This document shows, one piece after another, positions 46,078 to 58,807 of a DNA stretch of 64,000 bases (positions are counted from its first letter, which is position 1; each line of letters starts with the position of its first letter). The notes under the pieces were generated by a model. The model saw only the letters and a program-made list of their open reading frames with translations. It ran no database searches and was not told the origin of the DNA. Source of the stretch: Capsicum annuum (Eukaryota; Streptophyta; Magnoliopsida; Solanales; Solanaceae); contig NC_061121.1 of NCBI RefSeq assembly GCF_002878395.1, positions 43,101,180 to 43,165,179 on the forward strand, in the 5' to 3' direction. The position numbers and the translations under genes are program-made.

Positions 46078-46166
46078 TTGGCGCCAATTGAAGATTCCAC
46101 CATATTATCCCCCGCGCGCGCCAAATGAAATACACCGGAAGACAAGCAATTTCAACAATTCCCGCC
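46078..46166. promoter_or_regulatory. Three E2F-type sites upstream of ORC6
   Basis: TTGGCGCC lies at 46078-46085, GCGCCAAA (TTTGGCGC on the minus strand) at 46118-46125, and TTCCCGCC (GGCGGGAA on the minus strand) at 46159-46166. They fall 103-191 bp before the ORC6 start codon in otherwise AT-rich DNA. E2F/DP factors drive replication-licensing genes at G1/S in plants, so S-phase control of ORC6 is likely. The sites are seen; binding is inferred. Confidence 0.8.
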
Positions 46167-46268
46167 ATATCCTCCTCTTCTTCTTCCCCTTAAACCCTCA
46201 AAAATGCAACCCGAATTGCGACCCGAATTCTCCATTTCCTCTTCACTCCCCAAACCCGAATCCTCAAA

Positions 46269-49074
46269 ATGGATCTCTCCGACCTCGCCCGTAAACTCAA
46301 CCTCTCCGAGACCAAACACATAGTCCGCAAAGCCGCTGAGCTACGTAGACTTGCCGATGTGCAATTCGATTCCTCCGTCATCGGCGTTGTAAGTAATGAT
46401 AATCGATGCGATGGCTTTGTTTATTGGAATTGAATTGTGTTTGATTTTTTATTTATTTTTTATTCTCTTTATTGTAGGGGGAGATATGCAAGGCGATAAT
46501 TTGCTTAGAGATTGCTGCTTCTAGGTATAAATTTTATTTTTCCTGTTCTCAATCTGTTTGAATCAATTGGAGTTTTAAGTGTAAATCAATTATGGGTATT
46601 TGAAATTTGTTGGGGTTATAATAAGAGGCGAATTTGTGATTTGAAGTTTATGGATTTCAACGATAGTCTCAAATTAATTTACAATGATAATTGAGTTATA
46701 ATTAGAGGCAGATTTAATAGATTGCTGCTTCTAGGTACAATTTTGTTCTCTTTACCAACTGTTAGGGTGAATTGGGGGCTTAAGTGTAAATCAATTATGG
46801 GTATTTTAGAATTTGTTGGGGTTACAACAACAACATACTTAGTGTAATCCGCCAACTGGAGTTTGGGGAGAGTGAAATTTAGGTAGACAATCAGCTGAGC
46901 AAAAAAGATTTCCCTAGCTGGAGCTTTAGTCCACTGGGTTGCCCTTTTTTATAGGGCAAGTCATAGGTCTACTTGTAGTTTTACATCAAAAAGTATTCCT
47001 ATTAGAAATGATCGAGACAAAATTATTTGAAATATTGATGCTATAGTAAAATGTTGGATAGGAGTAATGTCTGTCTATGATTTGTAATGTGTTCTGATGA
47101 TATGTGTAGGATGGATGTGGTGTTTGATCGCCAGGCAGCAATAAAATTGAGTGGGATGTCGGAGAAGGCTTACAGCAGATCATTCACTTCAATGCAAAAT
47201 GGTATTGGAGTGAAGTGAGTTAATCTTTTATTTCACTCTGTATTTTCCTTTTGTGAATCTGTACATTCCTTTATGGAACCAAATGGTGCTTTATTACATG
47301 TTAGATTCTTGCTGATGTGAAAAATTCTTCTACTTTGTAGAAACAAGCTTGATATCAGAGAATTGGCAATTCAATTTGGGTGTATCAGGCTCATTCCTTT
47401 TGTTCAAAAAGGTTTATCATTGTAAGTTTTGATCTTCTTTGAGTTCATGGTTGACATATTCTTTTTTTTAATTGTTTTGCCAATGATGTTTGTTTGATCT
47501 AATGTTCGGGAGTCTAACTAGACAAGAATAAGATGTTTTTGTTTTGCTTTATGTGGAATTTGATTTGGCTGTTCTTTCTGAATATGAGCATGCTAGAGCT
47601 TCTAGTTTGATGGGATTATATGAACTGTCAGAGAGTTCTTAATTAGTTTTTTTTTTTTATGATTCCAATTCCTTTCCAGATACAAGGACCGGTTTCGTTC
47701 ATCCTTGCCACCTTCTAGAAAGGCAAGTGCTGATTTCAGTAGACCTGTGTTCACTGCTGCTGCGTTCTATTTGTGTGCAAAAAGGCATAAGGTTTGTTTG
47801 GTCCACTCTTCAAGCGTTGGTAGTCCTGCACTAGTTGTAGCCACATGATAATGTCGAATGAACTGTCTCATAGTTTTCTTTGTCTGTGTTTGCAGCTCAA
47901 GGTTGATAAAATGAAGTTAATTGAAGTTTGTGGCACATCAGAATCTGAATTTGCTAATGTAAGTCCTTAAGCTCCTTTTGGTTCTTGTTTCTTTTTTTCT
48001 TTTATCATCAGATCATTTTCTTACTAAGCTATCAGTTTTCTATGCTATGATTCTAATATTTATGTGTGGATTGACATAATATAGGTGTCTACCTCAATGA
48101 ATGATCTTTGTTTTGATGTTTTTGGCACATCAAAGGAGAAAAAAGATCCCAAGACAGTGAAGGGGAACCGAGGTAACACATGCTGATTATCTTCCTCATT
48201 TTGTTGCAAGCAAAGTGTGGTTCAGTCCTTTTCAATACAGGTATAATGAACTTTAACATAGTGATTTGCATATGCAGAGCTGCTAGATGCATTACCTGAA
48301 AAAAGGAGAGCTGAAGATGGTGGCTATTCATCTGAGGATGATAATGTAAATGAGAGCTCTCCTGAATTTTGCTACTAGTTATTGATGTCATAACTCTCAA
48401 CTCGGATATTAACATAAATAAGGAGCATAGTAACTCTCAACTCTGATATAAAACATTTATGTGTATACGTTATGAATAGATATGGTAGGATACAACCCCA
48501 CAATTGTTGAGGACATGTTCTTTTTGGCAAGCCACATTGATGCTTATTTGAACCCCTAGTTTAGAAAAAATATGTTGAATGCAAGTTGTAATATCTAGAA
48601 ATCTTCGTGCTGGAGTTATGTACTCAATTAAAGTTCATACAAGTTACATCTCAGTTTGTGTTGTTTCTTACTGATTTTTGGTACCTTCCGTTTTGCAGTC
48701 ATCTGCTTGCAAGAAGCGCAAACGTATGGATGAACAAGCTTATCAGGAATGGAAATCTTCTGTCCTTGCATCAAAAAATCAAGGCAGCCCAAAAGGTAAA
48801 ATGAATAATTGCTTTATCCATAACCTAAGTTGCGCGGACTCTTCACTTTTTGATGCTGCATGTGTCACTATTGAATAACTCGACAGGCATCTGTTGACAT
48901 TTCTAAGAATCTGAGCAACTTGGTCCATAACTAAGTTGCCAGAACGTTTAGGAGTTACATTAGCTTATGTACTAATGAAATTGTCTGTTTATTCTTGTAG
49001 CTCCTAAACAAACCAAACAAGCTCGGCTGGATTTCATGAAGAAGGTTCCTGAAACTAAAGTGCAAGCAACATAA
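46269..49074 (+). CDS. ORC6: Origin recognition complex subunit 6
   Basis: Ten coding exons: 46269-46388, 46478-46524, 47110-47214, 47341-47421, 47680-47791, 47896-47958, 48085-48172, 48278-48345, 48699-48795, 49001-49074. All introns are GT-AG and phases agree; total 284 codons, the usual plant ORC6 size. The protein begins MDLSDLARKLNLSETKH. The N-terminal TFIIB-like part includes EICKAIICLEIAASR, FDRQAAIKLSGMSEKAY and IRELAIQFGCIRLIPFVQKG. The second part includes RPVFTAAAFYLCAKRHKLKVD and LIEVCGTSESEF. The C-terminal tail is charged, with a basic KKRKRM cluster (probable nuclear signal) and QARLDFMKKV at the end. ORC6 works with ORC1-5 to load MCM helicase at origins. Intron 2 holds SINE debris. 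Confidence 0.97.
46815..46957 (+). mobile_element. RTE/SINE debris in ORC6 intron 2
   Basis: ACAACAACATACTTAGTGTA with AACTGGAGTTTGGGGAGAG resembles the reversed 3' tail family. It is followed by GAGCTTTAGTCCACTGGGTT and CCCTTTTTTA, the 3' end of a SINE in plus orientation. Confidence 0.55.
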
Positions 49075-49214
49075 TCCTCAACTGTCCTTTTCAGTTAGAC
49101 AAATTTTAGTTGATTTTTTCAATACAATGGAGAACATGATTAGGAAGAAACTTCCATTTGGTTTCTTAATGTCATAGTTTACCAGAAAACAAAAAAAGGA
49201 AAGAGAGTGGTAAG

Positions 49215-49640
49215 CCACTAAATGAATGTCCAACTTTGGATTAATCTTCTATTCAACAACAAAGTTTCTCTGTATAGATATAAGATTATTCTTGTTAAAT
49301 TATCACATCACATGCTTATGATAGCTCAATTATTCTGTATGTTGCGACCCTATTCTTCTACAACACATAACTCATTTATCTTATTGTATGTTAATGGTCT
49401 GTGTTACACGATAACTAGCAACAACTCATATATCTTATGGTATCTTAATAGTCTGTTACACAATAACTAGCAACAACACAACTCATTTATCTTTTTGTAT
49501 GTTAAATAGTCTGTGTTACACGATAACTAGCATGTGTACCTATTGTGAATTAGTCACCAAACTTTTAGTTTATGATAGCTCAATTATTGTGTATGTTCTG
49601 AAGTATTCTTCTACAATACTTAAGACTCATTTATCTCATT
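49215..49640. repeat. Short imperfect tandem repeats after ORC6
   Basis: ACACGATAACTAGCAACAAC / CACAATAACTAGCAACAAC / ACACGATAACTAGCATGTG recur at about 49407, 49450 and 49518, each after a GTATGTTAAT-GTCTGTGTT phrase (spacing about 50-60 bp). The last copy (49512-49567) matches both flanks of the hAT at 52591-57456. Confidence 0.7.
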
Positions 49641-49689
49641 ATTACTAGACATCAAAGGCCCGTACTAAGTAGGGGTCAAATATATATTA

Positions 49690-50712
49690 TTTTTTATCTT
49701 AATTTATGTGACACAAGTATAATTTATATAATCAATTATTAAAATAATTTTAATTTTTAATTATTGTGATTTATAATATTTTTTATTCTATTTCAATTTA
49801 AGTGAGACTGATATAAGTTTGAAAGTCAATCGAATATTTTACATCTTTTATATTTTTAAGTTGTTAAATATGTGATTTATAATGCTTTTAGTATAATTTT
49901 TCAATAAGATATTAATACATGTGTCGTCTCATTTTTAAATAATATGTAATGTTTGTGACACTAATATAATTTCAATAGCCAAACAAATATTTTATGTTGT
50001 TATCATTTTGTGTGTATTTTTTTTATGAAATATTATTAATCTTTTAATGCTTAGATGACCATAAAAATTAATTAGGGTGATATAATAAAATTACGATTGA
50101 AACAATGAAACATGCATGTCTAAGTAACTTAGAACAACTAATTAGAAGTGATAAAATAAAATTATTATAAAAAATACTTGTGAATTTTTTTTAAATGGGT
50201 CTCATATAAGACATTAAATAATTTATAACATCAAGAGTTAATTTATTATTTTATGTTTAATTTATCTTTCTATTAAATATTATTAATTTGTTAAATCTTA
50301 AATAACTTATAATAATTAACTAGACGTGATATAGTAAAATTACAATTGAAACAGCTGAAAAAGTAGTACAAAACAACAAGAATTAGTTTATTATTTTATT
50401 TCTATTCTTTTTTAAAAATTAATCATGAGTGATATAATAAAATCACAATTGAAACAACGAAACAGACATGTCTTAAATAACTTATAACAACCAATTAAAC
50501 GTGATATAATAAAATTACTATAAAAAAATACTTGTGAAAAATTTAAATAAGTCTCATATAAGACATCAAGTAAAAATAAAACGTCAACAATTAATTTATC
50601 ATTTTATATCCAATTTATTATTTTTATTAAATATTATTAATTTTTTTATACTTAGATGACTTATAATGATTAATTAGGGGTGATATAGTAAAATTACAAC
50701 TGAAGCAGACAT
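49690..50712. repeat. Diverged tandem repeats, about 200-290-bp unit
   Basis: The phrases GTGATATAATAAAATTAC, GAAACAATGAAACATGCATG and TAAATATTATTAATTT recur in the same order about four times. AT-rich, non-coding. The first 100 bases resemble a decayed Stowaway end. Confidence 0.65.
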
Positions 50713-50713
50713 G

Positions 50714-52500
50714 TTGATACGGGTGCAAAGAGTATAATATCTTTCACAAAAAGCCAAACTCAAGACATATTTATAAGGCAAAATGGCTCAGTGGACCCCT
50801 GTACTAGGTCGATTTTATAAGTTGGACACTTCTACTTAAATGTTTGTCATTTGAACTCCTGAATCCACTAAAAAGCTACATTTTAAACTTTTTGACCTTT
50901 GACATTGCCTATGTGGCATTAAAATGCTGACTAGGACAAGGAGAGTGATTACACTCGCCTGGGTGCGATTGGGGTCAATTTTTGATCAATTTTATATTAA
51001 AATAATTTTAAAAAATAATTAAAAAAAGATTAAAACTTTTTTTTCAGTTTTTAAATTTAAAAATATTTTAAAAAATAATAAATTTAGACAAAAAAAATAA
51101 AAAATCCCCCTTCCCCAACAGCTTCCCCCCCAGCCCCCCCCCCGTCCCCAGACCCCCAACCCCGTTCCCAGGACCCCCACCCCACCCAGCCCCTTCCCAA
51201 CACCCCCACCCTGTTTCTAGCCTCCCTCCCCCAATTCAAATTTTATTTTATTTTTAAAATTTTTCCTCTCAATTCAAAATTTTTCATATTTTTTTAGGAT
51301 TAAATTTAAATTTGAATTTTTTTTATGTGGGATTAAAGTTTAAATTTGAATTGAAAGTGAGTGATAGTGGATATTGAAAAATTAGTGAATTTAATTAATA
51401 AACTTGAAAAACCTTAAAGTTTTTGTGAATTTGTTAAAGATATTCAAATTTAAAAATCGAAAATTCATTATGTTTGTATATATGAATTTATAGTTAACAA
51501 TTTAAATTAGTTGGAGAAGAATTTTAATTATTTGGAATGAATTTGATGTTTAATTTGTGAGCAAAATTAAAACACGATTATTCAAATTTTTCTACAATTT
51601 ATAAATTTTTATTATTTAATTAAATTAATTTTAATATTTAATTTGTTATGTAATATTTTAAAAATGACTTGAAATTTAATGAAATGCTTGAAAATGACGT
51701 GGAAGATGATGTGGAACACGTGGCAGCTGACGTGGCACACGTGGTAGCTGACATGGGAGTGTGTTACCTCTCCAAAAAAAGTGTTTAAAATATTATTTTT
51801 TAGTGGGTTCAGGGGTCCAGATGACAAACATGTAAGTAGAAGTGTCTAACTTATAAAACCGACATAGTACAATGGTCCATTGAACCACTTTGCCTATTTA
51901 TAAAGATGGAAGTGAGTGAAGGTCTTTTGAAACACTCCAAAGGATTTCACAAGTTGAAGAGTCAAGAAGGAGTCCTTACACTCCATGACCGCCCCTCATT
52001 AAGGGTGTTTTGGTCATTGGCACAAGTTGATGAGAGAAGGAGTCTTACACTCAATAGACGCCCCTTTTCATTAAGGGTAGTTTAGTCATTTGATGTAATA
52101 GCTATAAATAGACTCTTTAGGCTTGTTTTTTCATTAGTTGCTTATTAATATTGAAAGACAAAATATTGAAACACCTTTTTTCTCTCTCTTGTGAGATTGT
52201 AACTAGGGTTAGTGTGGATTTCACTAGTGTTGGACTTTTACTTAGAACGTGAGTGCTTGGGGAGGTTGAGTTTCTCTTGTGTTCATGTAAGAACTTGGTG
52301 TTGATGCTATAGGTCTTAGGGGTCTTGTACGATTTGATACATGTTTTGATTCCTATTGTTTGTAGCATCTTATGTCAAGTTACTTATCCTTTACATTTAT
52401 GTAATTTGGTTTGTTGTTTGCTTCTTGTATTCTTTAGATCTCGGCTTCATCTTCCTTCTTTAGTCTAGTTTTCATCTTTCTAGATTAGATTCTATATTAC
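50714..52500 (+). mobile_element. LTR-like sequence hosting a MITE
   Basis: TGTTGATACGGGTGCAAAGA opens it. After the inserted element (50777-51894) it continues with CTATAAATAGACTC at about 52102, a TATA-like box, and a leader-like stretch. The layout recalls an LTR with promoter, but no second copy or end is found here. Confidence 0.3.
50777..51894. mobile_element. Non-autonomous MULE, 1118 bp
   Basis: There is an exact 9-bp target duplication, TATTTATAA, at 50768-50776 and 51895-51903. Terminal inverted repeats of about 110 bp begin GGCAAAATGGCTCAGTGGAC (left) and, reversed, GGCAAAGTGGTTCAATGGAC (right). The interior has a run of C blocks at 51108-51232 and a cluster of ACGTGG motifs at 51695-51755. 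No transposase. Confidence 0.92.
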
Positions 52501-52849
52501 ATGTCGAGGGGCTGCCTGCTTATTCCCCTTTATAAGTAAGTAGAATATGCTTATAGTAATATGTGTTGCACGATAACTAGCATGTGTACCTATGGGTGTC
52601 AAGTGGGCCGGGCTGGGTCAACCCGAAATCGGCCCGTTAATTTTAACCGATTTGTGGGCTGGACTGATTCCGGACCAGGTTAAGTGGGTCGGGCTGATTC
52701 CGGGTCCAACAGTAATTTTTTCAAAAACAACCCTGAACCGGCCCACTTAGCCCAACCCGGTCTAACCCACCTAAACCCGGTTAAAAATTCGGTCAAAACT
52801 GGTTAAAATACAAAAAAAAATAATTTTTTTTCTAATATACACTACATAT

Positions 52850-53342
52850 ACGCACCTATATACATTTTAAATACGTTAAACAATATATATACACTATATA
52901 TATAGTATATACTACATTAGAATTTAAAAAATATATACACATACACAATTACACATATATACATAACATTCAATGTATACGACTATACGTACTACTTTAA
53001 ATAAAACATATACTACAACATATATATATACTACAATATATATATATATATATATATATAGTTATATACTAATTTACAAAACATATACACATGTGACATG
53101 TATACGTTAAATAAATACGTTTATAGAAGATATATACACATATATATTTACCATTCAAAATATGTACTACTTTAAATAAAGCATATACTACAATATATAT
53201 ACACTACAATATTTATATATATAGTTATATACTAATTTATAAAACTTATACACATTAATACATTAAATATATACGTCTATAGAAGATATATACACATATA
53301 TACGTACCATTCAATATATATGTACTACTTTAAATAAAAAAT

Positions 53343-53384
<42 letters not shown>

Positions 53385-53825
53385 TTTCTAATTTATAAAA
53401 CATATACACATATAAACGTTAAATATATACGTCTATAGAAGATATATACACATATATACGTATCATTCAATATATGCACACACTACTTTAAATAAAATAT
53501 ACTACAATATATATACTACAATATATACACACACTATATATATAGTTATATACTAATTTATAAAACATATACACATGTATACGTTAAATATATACGTCTA
53601 TAGAAGATATATACACATATATATACCATTCAATATATGTACTACTTTAAATAAAACATATACTACAATATATATACACTATAATATTTATATATATAGT
53701 TATATACTAATTTATAAAACATATACACATGTATACATTAAATATATATGTCTCTAGAAGAATACTCACCATTCAATATATATGTACTACTTTAAATAAA
53801 ATATACTAGAATATATATATATACT

Positions 53826-53879
<54 letters not shown>

Positions 53880-54190
53880 TATACTAATTTATAAAATATA
53901 TACACATGTATACATTAAATATATACGTCTATAGAAGATATATACACATATATATGTATCATTCAATATATACGTACTGCTTTAAATAAAATATACTACA
54001 ATATATACACACACACACTATATATATAGTTATATACTAATTTATAAAACATATACAAATGTATACGATAAATATATACTATTACACACACACTATATAT
54101 ATATATATATAGTTATATACTAATTTATAAAACATATACACATGTATACGATAAATATATACTATTTTAGAAAATATATACACATATATA
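52850..54190. repeat. Subterminal tandem array of the hAT, about 155-165-bp unit
   Basis: TATAGAAGATATATACACAT recurs at about 53120, 53278, 53432, 53597 and 53928, with a variant at 53751. TAGTTATATACTAATTTATA and TGTACTACTTTAAATAAA lie at fixed places between. Unit length varies with (AT)n and (AC)n runs. Around seven units. Bases 1-600 of the window carry the same unit reversed. Confidence 0.88.
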
Positions 54191-54418
54191 CACTATTTTA
54201 AATAAAACATATGCTACTTAATATAATAAATTAATAATAGTATGATACTTAATAGTAAATTAATAATATATTAAAACTAAGTTTTTACTTTAAACTAGAA
54301 ATTCAATTTAAATCATTAAATGGAAAAAATTACAAAGTAAGGACTAAGGAATGAATGAATGTTGAATTTTATTTATTGCAAAATGATTCAAAATTTATAA
54401 TTTACATGAATGAAAAAT

Positions 54419-56845
54419 CTACAAATTTTGCATCATTTTCTCCAACTCATTCATGTTAATATTAACGGGAACTTGCATAGGATAGTCAAAGTCAACGAGG
54501 GCAAAACCATGTATTGGACTTGATTCTGCTGAGTTCTCCCGTGAAGTCATAATTTCTTTAAGTCTCTGCTTGTCGTTCGGCTCTGCTTCCATTCTTTGAT
54601 TTCTTCGTTCAGCTCTAATTCAATCTCTGAGGCAAACGAGAACATTCATTGCATTGCTTCCCAATGAATATCGGTTGTCTCCAAGTTGCTGTCGTCCTTG
54701 ACTAAAAGCGCTCTCCGATGCAACAGTTGACATTGGAACATTCAAGATATCTCTAGCTGATTTTGAAAGCACAGGATATTATGTTTCATTACTCCTCTAC
54801 CAATCCAACACGTTGATCCGTCGTCTGCAATCCTCTAGCGGCGATTGAAGATAATACTTAAGCTTTTCCCGATAAGTTGATGTGTAAGCTTCCTCCTTGA
54901 CACGGTTCCGATAATTTAAATCATAAAAGTGATTAGGAAAACCACTATGTGCCGGTTTTTTAGAAGATGATAGCTCCTCAGGAAGATAAGGAGCGACAGT
55001 TGGAATGATATTCGTAGGTACGGCTAAATCAACTAAATCAGCATAGTGATTATATAATTTATCTATGTATTCATTCGCATCACCCATAGCTGTCCACAAA
55101 TTAGGTTGAACTTGTTGAGAATCATTGTTAGTATTTATCTCTAAATTAGAATAAATAAGAGTACTAAAGTGGCACATAGTATTATATTTCATACAAGGAT
55201 TTAACATAGCACCAACCAAGTAAATAGGGGGAATCGAAAAAAAATATTTTTTAAATTTAGCAAACATGACACCAACAACATCTTTGTAACCTTCTTTATT
55301 TTTATATTCTTTGAGCAAACCAGAAATATCGACTATATATGTCAAAATATTACAAACAGTAGGGTAATAAGCACCGAAAAATTCAACCGTAGCTATATAA
55401 ATTTTTTTCAAAAACTTAAAAAGATCATTAATCACAACCCAATCAGCAGAATCAACAAACAAGCCACAATATTAGTTAAAAGATAGTGTAATAAGAACTC
55501 TATATTTATAACAAATTTTTAAAAAATCATACGTAAAATTCCATCTAGTATCACATTCTTCAAGCATCAATATCGGTGCAAGTTCATTTTGTTCAAATTT
55601 AAGTTTAAAGTCTCTAATTTTACGTCTACGATTATTTCCTTGAATAAAACCAATGGCAAGCCGAATTTTTTCAATATAAAACTCAATAAACTCAAGACCA
55701 TCTCTTACAATTAAATTATATATATGACATGCACACTTAATATGAAAAATTTCAGATAACGGCGGAGATAGCTTAGATTTTAATTTTGTTAGAGCAGTCT
55801 TGTTGTTAGAAGCATCATCAAAAGCAATACATAAGATTTTATTTTCGATACCATAAAATTCTGCAACATTAGCAATCGAATCAGCAATAAAATATCCAGT
55901 ATGTTTACGATCTTTATCATATAAAAAAATAAGAATACGTTTTTGCATAACAAAATTACTATCTATCCAGTGACAAGTAATAGTTAAATAATCATTTTTA
56001 TTTACAACACACTCAAGATCAGAAGTTAGGGACATTCTACATTGAATATTTTTTAACAATATTGATAAATAAAAATAATATTGTGGATGGAGTCTAAAAA
56101 TATCGGCCTGACAAGTACTTCTAGGAATACCATTAAACATAGGATTATAAATTGTTTGAATATAATGAATAAAGGCATCAGAAGAAGGAAAACTAAAAGA
56201 CAAACAACCCACATCTACCATTTTAGCTATTTCTTTCCACTCCCTCAATTTATTATACTTCTTCATTACATGGTTGGTTGCTGGATCCATTCTAGTTTGT
56301 GTGGGCCCACCAACAGCCTCATCACCTTGTGCTATTTTTAACTCTCTTTTGTGAACATCACCTATATATTTCATTAACGTACCCGTACCCTCTTGCTTGC
56401 CTCCGCTTTTATGCTTATATATTTGTTGACAAATGTTGCATTGCACCTCAGTATCTGATATACGCTCAAAAAATTATCATGCAATACTAGTTGTTTTACG
56501 AGCTCTTGGGGCACGAGGAGGACGGGGAGGGAGATTAACCGATTCAGATCTAACGTTAGCATTTCCTATTGCGGGTGTCTCACCAATATTTTTATCATCT
56601 TCCTCTAAATTAACCGCATCTACTTCATTTTCTTCTTCTATACCGTAATTTTTCTGAACTTCTACATAATCCATATCGTGGGCATCTACTTCCTCAATAG
56701 GTTGACTAAGCAGTGTCGGAAGCACACGGGTATATCTACTACTTGAATTACCTCTACCACTAGTAATTTACTTTTTACTACCACTATCATTTTCGGGATA
56801 AAAAATTTTAATACCTTTGGTGAAAAGGTTTTTTAATTTATCCAT
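54419..56845 (-). pseudogene. hAT transposase (BED finger, RNase H-like core, hAT-C dimerisation)
   Basis: The frame runs from ATG at 56845 to TAG at 54419. An N-terminal BED-type finger (CNICQQIYKHKSGG then H) lies at about 56440. The core includes FDDASNNKTAL, KCACHIYNLIVRDGL (family text is CAHILNLIV-DGL) and CDTRWNFTYDFL. The C-terminal dimerisation block reads YPVLSKSARDILNVPMST, ASESAFSQGRQQL, NVLVCLRD near 54620-54790. In-frame stops occur near 56770, 56480, 55470, 54790 and 54620, so it is inactive. Frame is otherwise well kept, suggesting moderate age. Confidence 0.92.
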
Positions 56846-57464
56846 AATATAAATTAAACTAAAAAAATTTAAAATATACAAATATAATAAAATTAAATAT
56901 TCAACAATTAATACACAAATTAAAAATTAAACGTAAGAGATGGAACGACAATACTAAATTTTGGAAGTATCCGAAGGTTGCGACTTTAGAAACTTTCACT
57001 CGTACTTTGTAATCGCAAAATTAAAAAATTAAAGTGAGCACTTTAGGAAATTAAATATATAGAATGTTTGAAAATTGAGAATTGAGATTTGAGAGAATGA
57101 AAAATTATGTGAAAAATGATTTGAAAGTGTAAGGTATTTATAAGAATTTTTTTAGGGTTAAAAAATAATTTTAAATGTATATATATTTTTTTTAATAAAA
57201 AAGGCCAAACTAGTCGTTTGGACCAAAAAACGGCTATATAGCCGTTGGGCCAACGGCTAGTTTGGCCCAATCTCCAAATTTAAAAAAAAAATAAAAACAA
57301 TCAAACTTGGTCCGGACCGAATTAATTGGGCTCAACCAAAAAATAAATCAATTCAGCACTCGGTATCCTATAGCTCGTGGGCTGATCGGATCGGATCAAA
57401 TTAGCTCTTTTGTAAGTGGGCTGAGTTGGATCAGTCCGGCCCATTTGACAGGTATATGTGTACC

Positions 57465-57808
57465 TATCGTAAATTAGCCACCTATCTTTTAGTCTTGATG
57501 AAATGGTCAAAAGAAAATGATGTTCCACAATTTGAGACCTTGTTTTTGAAGAGAATAGAAAATGAAGGTTATGCAATTGGAGACCTAAACAAAGTAAATA
57601 TCAACATCTAGAAGATGAAAATTCCACAACGCAACGTCAATTTTAATGTGAAAAATTGAATTCTTTTCTTAGGTGACTTTGATTAATTCATGTTTAAGCA
57701 AATCATTTTAATTTGTTTTGTCAAATAAAAACTAAAATCATCCAATTAACGAAAGAATTGAAACTAAACTTTTAGCGTGTGGACGATGTTAATTTCCCAT
57801 CTTCAAAT
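57465..57808. other. Flank of the hAT, nothing recognised
   Basis: The first 40 bases continue the repeat seen at 49541-49567. The remainder is AT-rich without a supported feature. Confidence 0.35.
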
Positions 57809-58069
57809 TATTTCTTTATCTCAATTTATATGACATCTTTAAATTTTAAGATGCAAACACACTTTCTTTAACAATAAATTTTTCATATATTTTTAAAGAT
57901 ATTCTGAATCGTAAGTTATTATATCTTATAATATTTTTTGCTAAGTTTTCAAATATGTAAATTTTATATTAAAAAATTCAAAAATTTCATAATCAAATTT
58001 ATGATTAAAATTAAACTGTTCAAAAATCAAAATTTAAATTATATCAAATAATTTGAGATAAAGAGAATA
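57809..58069. mobile_element. Decayed Stowaway-like MITE
   Basis: TTCTTTATCTCAATTTATATG at the left and AATTTGAGATAAAGAGAA at the right are an imperfect inverted pair of the Stowaway kind. It is about 260 bp and AT-rich inside. Confidence 0.6.
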
Positions 58070-58206
58070 TAATAAAGGTACAAATTCTTTATTGATGCTC
58101 CACAAGTAATTTTAAACAGTAATATTATACCATAAATAAAATTCTTTACATTATCTGTCAACTGCAGTACAGTTTTCTTTTTAATTTTCTCATAAATAAA
58201 AGCTTA

Positions 58207-58270
58207 TGGGATAATGTAATCTTGTTGGCGGCTCATTGTGGGATAATGTAATCTTGTTGGCGGCTCATTG
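58207..58270. repeat. 32-bp tandem duplication
   Basis: TGGGATAATGTAATCTTGTT occurs at 58207 and 58239 with identical following bases through GGCGGCTCATTG. Confidence 0.9.
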
Positions 58271-58448
58271 TATTTTAGGGGGGAGAATATGCCAAGTGGC
58301 CAAGGAAGACCAACTCGAACAAAAGTCCAAGTCAAATTTGGATGACCCCAAAGTTAACAAAAGTATATAAAATTCAAAACCCACGATGAAACCCACATTC
58401 AATATTTTTCAATAAAGAAAAGATAAGTCCTACGCAAATTGTAATACT

Positions 58449-58664
58449 TGTTATGTAATATAAAGAAAAAACAACAAGAATAAAGAGAAGAGGAAGGTTT
58501 TTTATTTCTCTTGATGAATGAAAGATCATAAAATTGAGAATATAATGAATGAATATTACTCTTAATTTGAGTAAAAGACAGATGATTCAAATTTTAATAG
58601 ATATCAAATTAGATTTTGATAAATGTTGATAGACATCCACTATAATGTAAATACATTTATAACA
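58449..58664 (-). repeat. 3' LTR of the 58.4-61.9 kb Copia
   Basis: Direct repeat partner of 61706-61914; follows the element's purine tract in element sense. Confidence 0.9.
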
Positions 58665-58807
58665 CTCCCCCTTGAATGTCTAATTAGTAGATAATGTGCT
58701 TCGTTAAAATCTTACTATAAAAACTTCAGTGGAAAAAAATCTAGTGAAGAAAAAAGATTATACAATACGCATATAGGCTGTCTCATTAAAAACCTTATAA
58801 GGAAAAT

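Larger units (their letters stand above)
52591..57456 (-). mobile_element. hAT DNA transposon, 4866 bp, with decayed transposase
   Basis: There is an exact 8-bp target duplication, TGTGTACC, at 52583-52590 and 57457-57464. Terminal inverted repeats read TATGGGTGTCAAGTGGGCC (left) and TATACCTGTCAAATGGGCC (right, reversed). Both ends are rich in GGCCC-type motifs. A related empty site is present at 49512-49567 in this same window and confirms the junctions. The transposase lies at 54419-56845 (minus) and an AT-rich tandem array fills 52850-54190. Confidence 0.95.
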
